6,439 bases of DNA from positions 1 to 6,439 of the forward strand of contig CAIRTT010000142.1 in NCBI GenBank assembly GCA_903881535.1. The letters run 5' to 3'. A program made the position numbers and the translations under genes. Shown in pieces: positions 1-5,267 of this stretch. How positions within the stretch are numbered: the first letter of the stretch is position 1; each line of letters starts with the position of its first letter. Source of the DNA: an uncultured Armatimonadota bacterium (GTDB lineage: Bacteria; Armatimonadota; Armatimonadia; Armatimonadales; Armatimonadaceae). The notes beneath the pieces are model-generated. The model searched no databases and was not told the DNA's origin. It saw only the letters and a program-made list of their open reading frames with translations.

Positions 1-324
1 AGAGACCGTCAAATCAGATAACGACACCAGAATCGCGTAGTTTAGAACCAGCTCTTTTTCCTTAGCAGATAGCTTGGAACGCGCATCTTCGCTTAGGCCA
101 TCCAGCCAGCGCTGGCGCTGTTGCTTTTCGTTTTGCTGATGACGCTCATAAATAGCCGTTGGCAATGCCTTACGGTCGACAAGAACCGCGCATTCCTGAC
201 CGTAGACTTTGAGGACCTCGCCTGTCAAACCGGAATAGTGCGGATAGAAAAGTCCAGACTTGATATCGGCTGGCAGCTGCTCGCGGTCGATGACGACCAC
301 ACGGGTTCCAACAGTGATTTCCAT
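1..324 (-). CDS. Unknown protein with SH3/KOW-like N-terminus, 3' end cut by window edge
   Basis: This is the start of a minus-strand gene; 108 codons are open from the ATG at 324 to the window edge, where the stop codon lies outside. It begins 9 bp after the stop of the zinc-finger gene and is probably co-transcribed with it; a weak GGA lies just before the ATG. Residues 5-50 alternate beta-type hydrophobic stretches with glycines (VGTRVVVID at 5-13, GLTGEVLKVYG at 32-42), which suggests an SH3/KOW-like barrel. Residues 57-94 are charged, Gln/Lys/Arg-rich and probably helical, with W73. The segment V11-I21 is echoed at L48-I58 (shared DR..LP..I), so the protein contains an internal repeat. 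There is no signal peptide or membrane segment, so it is likely cytoplasmic. I do not recognise the family and assign no function. Codon use and the length of the open frame support a real gene. Confidence 0.72.
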   Translation of the reverse strand, partial: MEITVGTRVVVIDREQLPADIKSGLFYPHYSGLTGEVLKVYGQECAVLVDRKALPTAIYERHQQNEKQQRQRWLDGLSEDARSKLSAKEKELVLNYAILVSLSDLTVS

Positions 325-333
325 GATTCCAGT

Positions 334-588
334 TTACCGCGGCCCACCCGGTGGACGGGTACGCGGGAGGTCGATCCCAGTGCGGGTTGGCCACGGGAGG
401 CGGGTTGGAAGCGCGGACCTGTTTTGCACGGCTTCAAGCGCAAGCTCCACCTCAAGAGAGAAGATTTCATAGCAGCGCTCACAGCCCATGAGACCCGTGC
501 GCGACAGCTCTGACAGCGTCAGGCCACAGCTGTCACACTGTTTCTCGTAGACAAACCCGAATGCAGATGCCGCATTCTCTCGTTCCAT
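334..588 (-). CDS. Small McsA-like four-cysteine zinc-finger protein (84 aa)
   Basis: The protein has two CxxC pairs, C18/C21 and C36/C39, in the arrangement CxxCG(L/M)TLxE...TGxxGCxxCYExF. This is the hallmark of the McsA/UvrB-UvrC-motif protein N-terminal zinc finger. In Firmicutes McsA binds zinc and activates the arginine kinase McsB. Here the protein is only 84 residues, against roughly 180 for classical McsA. It has one finger unit, a short helix (44-57), and a Pro/Arg-rich tail (60-84) with repeated PTR/PRT. The UVR coiled-coil domain is absent and no McsB kinase is visible next to it. The ATG at 588 is the first possible start, because an in-frame TAG lies 3 bp upstream of it. No clear Shine-Dalgarno precedes it. 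It heads a minus-strand unit with the downstream unknown gene and is divergent from the ABC transporter. The zinc-finger assignment is strong; a role in protein quality control or as a regulatory partner is inference only. Confidence 0.8.
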   Translation of the reverse strand: MERENAASAFGFVYEKQCDSCGLTLSELSRTGLMGCERCYEIFSLEVELALEAVQNRSALPTRLPWPTRTGIDLPRTRPPGGPR

Positions 589-608
589 AGGCTACGTGAT
601 ACGATTTA
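589..608. promoter_or_regulatory. Very short divergent intergenic region
   Basis: Only 20 bp separate the ATG of the zinc-finger gene (588, minus) from the TTG of the ABC exporter gene (609, plus). The stretch includes GTGATAC with -10-like boxes on both strands: TACGAT (600-605) preceded by TG on the plus strand, and TATCAC on the minus strand seven bases before the zinc-finger ATG. Neither start codon has a recognisable Shine-Dalgarno. Either one or both messages are leaderless or nearly so, or the promoters lie within the opposite coding regions. The individual box assignments are weak. Confidence 0.35.
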
Positions 609-2417
609 TTGCCCGCCCGGCGCAAGGTTAACTCTCCTCTGAAGCAATTTCCCCGCTTCCTGAAAGCACTCCAGCCCTACCGCAAGTTACTCGTTTCGAT
701 CGCAGTGCTAACGCTTGCGAACGCCATCATTTCCTTGCAAACACCGGAAGTTATCCGGCAGATTTTCAACTATCTGGATCCCGGCAAGCCGATGCCATTT
801 GTGCTACCCCAGCCGTTCAACACACTTGGGGGAGCTGTCTTACTCATCTTCATCATCGCCATCATCGGGTCCGCAGTCAGCTTTGCTCTCGGCTATGCCG
901 TCAACCTCACTGGCCAGCGCTTTCTCGTAGATACACGCTCCGGTGTCTATGAACATCTGCAAACACTCTCACAAGGCTTTTTCGAAAAGGCACAGACGGG
1001 CAAGCTTGTGGCGACGGTCGTCCACGATGTTGGCTCAGTCAACCAGCTCATCACCGGTGGGTTTGTCACGGTCATCTCAGATGTCGTTACACTTGTCGGT
1101 GTTATCGGGCTGATCTTTTACCAGGACTGGCAGCTGGCTCTGCTTGCACTGGCCGTTTACCCCATTTATGTGGGTAACTTTCTGCTCTCGCGCAAGCCGC
1201 TGCACGACAATGCCACCAAGATTTCCGAGCTACGCGGTGTGATCTACTCCGACCTCCAGGAAAAGCTAGCCGGTGTGCAGGTCGTTAAGTCGTATGCACA
1301 AGAGCGCTCGGAAGTACGACAATACGTGTCGCTGAACCGGGATAACCTGAATCTCAATATTAACCAGTCACGCCTCGGAACCGGACTCTGGGTCCGCGCC
1401 GAGTTCATCACTGCGATTGGCACAGCGATTATTCTTGCCGTCGGCGGGATGCGAGTGATCAGCGGCGGCATGCTACAGGGCGATCTGGTCGCCTTTTTGA
1501 TTCTGGTAAATGTCTATCTCTACGGCCCAACCATTCGGCTGATTCAGCTCAATGACCAGCTGGCACGTGCGCAGACAGGCCTTAATCGCATTTTCAAGTT
1601 GCTCGATACGCCGCCGGCCGTCAGTAGCGCGGATGGCGCCCCAGATATGCCAGTCATCACGGGGAATATCCGCTACGACGATGTCTGGTTTGAGTACGAA
1701 CCGGGACAGCCTGTCTTAAAAGGCATTTCGCTCGACATCCAGCCAGGTGAGATGATTGCCTTTGTTGGCGGCTCGGGCAGCGGTAAGACGACGATGATCA
1801 ATTTATTGTCCCGGCACTACGATGTCACCGGCGGCAAGATTACCATTGATGGGCATGATTTACGGGACATCGACCTGATGTCTCTGCGTCGCCAAATCGG
1901 CGTCGTGCTGCAAGAGAGCTTGTTGTTCCATACATCCATTCGGGAAAACCTGCGCTACGGACGGATTGATGCGACCGATGCGGACATTGTGGCCGCAGCT
2001 ACCGCAGCCAACCTGCATCATGTGATTGAAGCCTTCCCGGATGGCTACGACACCAAGATTGGTGAAGAAGGTGTCAAGCTTTCTGGCGGTGAGAAGCAGC
2101 GCCTCGCGATTGCGCGTGCACTTCTGGCAGACCCGCGCATTTTAGTTCTGGATGAAGCAACGAGCTCACTGGACAGCGAAACAGAAGCATTGATTCAAGA
2201 GGCCCTCGACCGCTTAATGGAAGGGCGGACGAGCTTTGTGATCGCTCACCGCCTCTCGACCATTGTCAAAGCCAACAAAATCGTTGTGATGGAAAAGGGT
2301 ACGATCGTCGAGCTAGGCTCTCACACCGAGCTCTTAGAGCAGGGTGGCAACTACGCCAAGCTTTATGCGGAACAGTTCCGCGCCGAGCTCGAAGCATCCG
2401 GGGTCGGCGACGCGTGA
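609..2417 (+). CDS. ABC half-transporter exporter (MsbA/multidrug type), permease fused to ATPase
   Basis: This is a complete 602-residue half-transporter that should dimerise in the inner membrane and export a lipid, drug or peptide using ATP. Residues 1-320 form the six-helix permease, starting with the basic elbow segment (RFLKALQPYRKLL) usual for type IV exporters. The ATPase follows with all key motifs: A-loop Y363, Walker A GGSGSGKTT (387-395), Q-loop Q435, signature LSGGE (491-495), Walker B ILVLDE ending D515-E516, D-loop SSLD (519-522) and switch H547. The catalytic site is intact, so a functional homodimer is plausible. The start is TTG at 609: an in-frame TGA lies at 597-599, and later starts would remove the elbow or first helix. 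No Shine-Dalgarno is visible. The gene stands alone, divergent from the zinc-finger unit and closed by a hairpin terminator. The substrate cannot be read from the sequence; MsbA-like lipid export and multidrug export are both possible. Confidence 0.95.
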   Translation: MPARRKVNSPLKQFPRFLKALQPYRKLLVSIAVLTLANAIISLQTPEVIRQIFNYLDPGKPMPFVLPQPFNTLGGAVLLIFIIAIIGSAVSFALGYAVNLTGQRFLVDTRSGVYEHLQTLSQGFFEKAQTGKLVATVVHDVGSVNQLITGGFVTVISDVVTLVGVIGLIFYQDWQLALLALAVYPIYVGNFLLSRKPLHDNATKISELRGVIYSDLQEKLAGVQVVKSYAQERSEVRQYVSLNRDNLNLNINQSRLGTGLWVRAEFITAIGTAIILAVGGMRVISGGMLQGDLVAFLILVNVYLYGPTIRLIQLNDQLARAQTGLNRIFKLLDTPPAVSSADGAPDMPVITGNIRYDDVWFEYEPGQPVLKGISLDIQPGEMIAFVGGSGSGKTTMINLLSRHYDVTGGKITIDGHDLRDIDLMSLRRQIGVVLQESLLFHTSIRENLRYGRIDATDADIVAAATAANLHHVIEAFPDGYDTKIGEEGVKLSGGEKQRLAIARALLADPRILVLDEATSSLDSETEALIQEALDRLMEGRTSFVIAHRLSTIVKANKIVVMEKGTIVELGSHTELLEQGGNYAKLYAEQFRAELEASGVGDA

Positions 2418-2429
2418 TCGCGGATATAT

Positions 2430-2463
2430 AGCAATCGTGGTGACTCACCAAATGTTGCTTTTT
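2430..2463 (+). terminator. Intrinsic terminator after the ABC exporter gene
   Basis: The hairpin begins 13 bp after the stop codon. The outer stem is AGCAA (2430-2434) with TTGCT (2455-2459), followed by a small internal loop. The inner stem is TGGTG (2438-2442) with CACCA (2446-2450), closed by the loop ACT. Five T residues (2459-2463) follow directly. The internal loop makes it weaker than the terminator after katG, but position and orientation fit the end of the exporter transcript. Confidence 0.6.
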
Positions 2464-2506
2464 GGGCGTGCACCCCGTCTTTTTACCTAAGTAAATCAAA
2501 GCTCTT

Positions 2507-2525
2507 TTTGAGAAATATTCTCAAA
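2507..2525. promoter_or_regulatory. Perfect palindrome upstream of katG, Fur/PerR-box-like operator
   Basis: TTTGAGAA-ATA-TTCTCAAA is a perfect inverted repeat with 8-bp arms and a 3-bp centre. Read as a 7-1-7 site, its central 15 bp (2509-2523) match the classical Fur box TGATAAT-N-ATTATCA at 11 of 14 arm positions. PerR boxes have the same architecture. Fur-family regulators, including PerR and mycobacterial FurA, control katG genes in several bacteria, so a metal- or peroxide-sensing repressor is the leading hypothesis. The site ends 187 bp before the katG start codon. No regulator gene lies in the window, so the binding protein is inferred. Confidence 0.55.
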
Positions 2526-2548
2526 TATGCCGGAATCCGTACATCTAT

Positions 2549-2564
2549 CCTGTGTATAGACAGG
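2549..2564 (+). promoter_or_regulatory. katG: Possible katG -10 box embedded in a second palindrome
   Basis: TATAGA (2555-2560) is a reasonable -10 hexamer. It sits inside the near-perfect palindrome CCTGT-GTATAG-ACAGG (2549-2564). No convincing -35 lies 16-18 bp upstream, so the promoter may need an activator or a non-standard sigma factor. If used, transcription would begin near 2567 and give a leader of about 145 nt before katG. The Fur/PerR-like palindrome would then lie about 40-60 bp upstream of the start point. Confidence 0.35.
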
Positions 2565-2577
2565 TAATCTCACTAAG

Positions 2578-2625
2578 GCATCCCGTATGCGGGAACTTCG
2601 TGATGCGGTTTTTGTTAGCATCACG
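2578..2625 (+). other. Structured katG leader with competing hairpins
   Basis: Hairpin A pairs TCCCG (2581-2585) with CGGGA (2590-2594) around a TATG loop. Hairpin B pairs CGTGATGC (2599-2606) with GCATCACG (2618-2625), a perfect 8-bp stem with an 11-nt T-rich loop. GATGC (2602-2606) can instead pair with GCATC (2578-2582), which would enclose hairpin A and place the T tract (2609-2613) two bases after the stem. The two folds are mutually exclusive, as in attenuators. No known riboswitch core was recognised. Confidence 0.35.
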
Positions 2626-2698
2626 GATGGCAACAGACATTGGGAGCGCAACAAAAGTTGCCTTCAACCGGGTCACAGGCCTGCCACCCTATAAAGTC

Positions 2699-2704
2699 AG
2701 AGGA
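2699..2704 (+). promoter_or_regulatory. katG: Shine-Dalgarno sequence of katG
   Basis: AGAGGA lies 8 bp before the ATG at 2713. It is the only strong ribosome-binding site in the window. It fixes the long, signal-bearing start of KatG rather than the later in-frame ATG codons at residues 56 and 81, which have no such site. Confidence 0.8.
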
Positions 2705-2712
2705 ATAGACGC

Positions 2713-5136
2713 ATGAGTAATCCAGATCAGACACCTGAATCCGATAACAATGGCATCGCACGTCAACAAGAATTAGACCGTGAGCAGGCGGCAAACATCA
2801 GCCGACGCTCGTTACTGCTTGGCCTTGGAGTTACCCTTGGCACCGGTATAGCCGCATCATCATCTGCGACAGCAAGCATGCCTCTCCCAGCGCCAAAACC
2901 AGTGGAGCCTGTCGCCGCACCTGCCGGCAAGTGTCCATTCAGTGGCGCTGCGATGGCAGCTGAACCGCAGGCAGAAATGACTGCAGCCGCCGGGCGTGGC
3001 ACACGGAACACCGACTGGTGGCCTAACCTCCTCCGCCTGAACATCCTGCGCCAGCATTCCACCCTCTCAAACCCAATGGGTGATGATTTCAACTACGCTG
3101 CTGAGTTCAAGAAGCTTGACCTCAAGGTGCTCAAGGCTGACATCAACAAATTGATGGTCACAAGCCAAGAGTGGTGGCCAGCGGACTACGGCACCTATGC
3201 CGGCTTCTTCATTCGTATGGCATGGCACAGCGCTGGAACCTACCGGACCATCGATGGCCGCGGCGGCGCCGGTGCTGGCACACTCCGCTTCGCGCCTCTG
3301 AACAGCTGGCCTGACAACACCAACCTCGACAAGGCCCGGATGCTACTTTGGCCGATCAAGCAGAAGTACGGCCGCAAGCTGTCCTGGGCTGACCTGATGA
3401 TTCTCGCCGGCAACTGCGCACTCGAATCGTCTGGCTTTAAGACGTTTGGTTTCTCAGGCGGACGTGAAGATGTCTGGGAGCCAGCGGAGGATATCTACTG
3501 GGGTTCCGAAACCCAGTGGCTGGGCGACAAGCGCTACACCGGCGACCGTGAGCTCGAAAAGCCTTTGGCTGCGGTTCAAATGGGTCTGATTTACGTTAAC
3601 CCACAGGGCCCTAACGGTAAGCCAGACATTTTGGCGTCTGCACGCGACATCCGTGAGACCTTCGCCCGAATGGCGATGAACGATGAAGAAACCGTCGCGC
3701 TGATTGCTGGCGGACACACACTCGGTAAGGCACACGGTGCTGCTGATCCTGACAAGTACGTTGGCCGCGAGCCAGCCGCTGGCACGATTGAAGAGCAAGC
3801 AACCGGCTGGAAGAACACCTTTGGCAAGGGCAGTGGGCCTGACACGATTACATCGGGTCTCGAAGGTGCATGGACAGCAACACCAAACAAGTGGTCGAAC
3901 AACTACTTTGAGAACCTCTTCGGCTTTGAGTGGGAGCTCACCAAGAGCCCAGCGGGTGCGCAGCAATGGCAGCCAAAGGGTGGCAAGGGCACGGACCTCG
4001 TCCCGGATGCATTTGACAAATCCAAGCGTCATGCTCCGATGATGTTCACGACCGACCTCGCGCTTCGCTTTGACTCAGCTTACGAGAAGATTTCTCGAAA
4101 GTTCCTGGCGGATCCAAAGGCATTCAACGATGCATTTGCACGTGCATGGTTCAAGCTGACACACCGTGACATGGGTCCACGCAGCCGCTACGTTGGCTCC
4201 GAAGTTCCAAGCGAAGTCCTCGTTTGGCAGGATCCAATCCCAGCGGTTGCAAGCAAGGTCATCGACAAGCGCGACATCACCGCTCTGAAGGCACAAATCC
4301 TCAAGTCTGGCCTTACGGTTTCCGAGCTGGTGTCGACTGCATGGGCAAGCGCATCCACCTTCCGAGGCTCCGACAAGCGTGGCGGTGCCAATGGCGCACG
4401 TCTCCGCTTGAACCCACAGATGAACTGGGAAGTCAACAGCAAGCTGGGTCTTTCCAAGGTGCTTGGCGTCTACGAAGGCATCCAGAGCGGCTTCAATGCA
4501 AACCGCACGGATGGCAAGCTGGTCTCTCTCGCTGACCTGATTGTTCTCGGTGGATGTGCTGGAGTTGAGAAGGCAGCCAAGGATGCTGGCAAGACGGTCA
4601 CCGTACCGTTTACGCCGGGCCGTGCGGATGCATCCCAGGCACAGACGGATGTTTCATCCTTTGCAGTGCTTGAGCCACTCGCGGATGGCTTCCGCAACTA
4701 CAGCAAGTCTGGCGTTGCGCATGCAAGTGAGCATTTGTTGATTGACAAGGCGCAGCTGTTGAACCTGACATCCCCTGAGATGACGGTTCTCCTCGGCGGA
4801 ATGCGTGTTCTGGGCACCAACTACGACAAGTCCAAGCATGGTGTGTTCACGAGCAAGCCAGGCGTGTTGACGAATGACTACTTCGTCAACCTCTTGGACC
4901 TCGGAATTGCATGGCGTCCAAATAACGATGAGAAGACCACGTTTGAAGGCGTCAGCCGCAAGACGGGTGCTGTCGAATGGTCGGCAACCCGTGCAGACCT
5001 GATCATCGGGTCCAACTCCGAGCTGCGTGCAGTCGCAGAGGTTTATGCTGGATCGGATGCTGGCGACAAGTTCGTGAAGGACTTTGTTGCGGCGTGGGCA
5101 AAGGTGATGGACCTCGACCGGTTCGATATCGCTTAG
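2713..5136 (+). CDS. katG: Catalase-peroxidase KatG with twin-arginine export signal
   Basis: This is a bifunctional heme enzyme that breaks down hydrogen peroxide by catalase and peroxidase reactions. The 807 residues compare with about 725-740 for cytoplasmic KatG. Most of the excess is an N-terminal Tat-type signal: SRRSLLLG at 30-37, a hydrophobic stretch to about 48, and a likely cleavage site ATA|S after residue 54. The KatG-typical GKCPF follows at 72-76. The active site is complete: distal R168, W171 and H172; proximal H335 with W387 and D448; the catalase-specific Trp-Tyr-Met adduct residues W171, Y294 and M320; and the mobile arginine R485. The heme-less C-terminal repeat domain (about 510-807) is present and ends in the family-typical LDRFDIA. 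The start is fixed by a strong Shine-Dalgarno. The gene is monocistronic, with a palindromic operator candidate upstream and a strong terminator downstream. The expected location is the periplasm or cell exterior after folding and heme loading in the cytoplasm. The family call is certain; export is inferred from the signal. Confidence 0.98.
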   Translation: MSNPDQTPESDNNGIARQQELDREQAANISRRSLLLGLGVTLGTGIAASSSATASMPLPAPKPVEPVAAPAGKCPFSGAAMAAEPQAEMTAAAGRGTRNTDWWPNLLRLNILRQHSTLSNPMGDDFNYAAEFKKLDLKVLKADINKLMVTSQEWWPADYGTYAGFFIRMAWHSAGTYRTIDGRGGAGAGTLRFAPLNSWPDNTNLDKARMLLWPIKQKYGRKLSWADLMILAGNCALESSGFKTFGFSGGREDVWEPAEDIYWGSETQWLGDKRYTGDRELEKPLAAVQMGLIYVNPQGPNGKPDILASARDIRETFARMAMNDEETVALIAGGHTLGKAHGAADPDKYVGREPAAGTIEEQATGWKNTFGKGSGPDTITSGLEGAWTATPNKWSNNYFENLFGFEWELTKSPAGAQQWQPKGGKGTDLVPDAFDKSKRHAPMMFTTDLALRFDSAYEKISRKFLADPKAFNDAFARAWFKLTHRDMGPRSRYVGSEVPSEVLVWQDPIPAVASKVIDKRDITALKAQILKSGLTVSELVSTAWASASTFRGSDKRGGANGARLRLNPQMNWEVNSKLGLSKVLGVYEGIQSGFNANRTDGKLVSLADLIVLGGCAGVEKAAKDAGKTVTVPFTPGRADASQAQTDVSSFAVLEPLADGFRNYSKSGVAHASEHLLIDKAQLLNLTSPEMTVLLGGMRVLGTNYDKSKHGVFTSKPGVLTNDYFVNLLDLGIAWRPNNDEKTTFEGVSRKTGAVEWSATRADLIIGSNSELRAVAEVYAGSDAGDKFVKDFVAAWAKVMDLDRFDIA

Positions 5137-5157
5137 TCTGGTTTCGTTTGCAAATGG

Positions 5158-5193
5158 CAGCCTCTGGGGAATATCTCCAGGGGCTGTTTTTTT
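5158..5193 (+). terminator. Strong intrinsic terminator of katG
   Basis: A 13-bp stem including two G-T wobbles pairs CAGCCTCTGGGGA (5158-5170) with TCTCCAGGGGCTG (5174-5186) around an ATA loop. Seven T residues (5187-5193) follow immediately. It starts 21 bp after the katG stop codon and separates katG from the acyltransferase gene. Confidence 0.93.
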
Positions 5194-5199
5194 GATGCT

Positions 5200-5208
5200 T
5201 GGTAGAAT
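5200..5208 (+). promoter_or_regulatory. Extended -10 promoter for the acyltransferase gene
   Basis: TGG-TAGAAT matches the extended -10 pattern TGnTATAAT with one mismatch in the hexamer. It lies 6 bp after the T tract of the katG terminator. There is no recognisable -35, which extended -10 promoters tolerate. The predicted transcription start is about 5215, giving a leader of about 53 nt. Confidence 0.45.
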
Positions 5209-5267
5209 CGTGTCCACGATGATGACCGAGATGCGCACGACTCTTCTCTGCGTGCAAACAGCCTTGC

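Noticed and set aside
121..513. Plus-strand open frame of 130 codons across the left-hand genes
   Set aside because: It is antisense to both the zinc-finger gene and the unknown gene, whose CxxC pairs and repeat structure show that the minus strand is coding.
2464..2484. GGGCGTGCACCCC followed by T residues as a second terminator after the ABC gene
   Set aside because: Only three consecutive base pairs form before a mismatch. The hairpin at 2430-2459 is better.
2482..2495. TTTAC-CTAA-GTAAA inverted repeat upstream of the katG operator
   Set aside because: It has short AT-rich 5-bp arms, is likely by chance in an AT-rich intergenic region, and matches no known operator.
2534..2570. OxyR-like site: CTAT-N7-ATAG at 2545-2559
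   Set aside because: The inner two quarter-sites have OxyR spacing, but the expected outer ATAG and CTAT elements are absent, so the match is too short to support.
2690..2695. TATAAA just before the katG Shine-Dalgarno as a -10 box
   Set aside because: No -35 or TG extension accompanies it, and transcription from it would begin at or beyond the ribosome-binding site.
3454..4032. Minus-strand open frame of 192 codons inside katG
   Set aside because: It is antisense to the KatG heme-binding domain. Its openness follows from katG codon bias, and no start signals or motifs are visible.
4654..5238. Minus-strand open frame of 194 codons opposite the 3' end of katG
   Set aside because: It lies antisense to strongly conserved KatG sequence, runs through the katG terminator and has no recognisable motifs.
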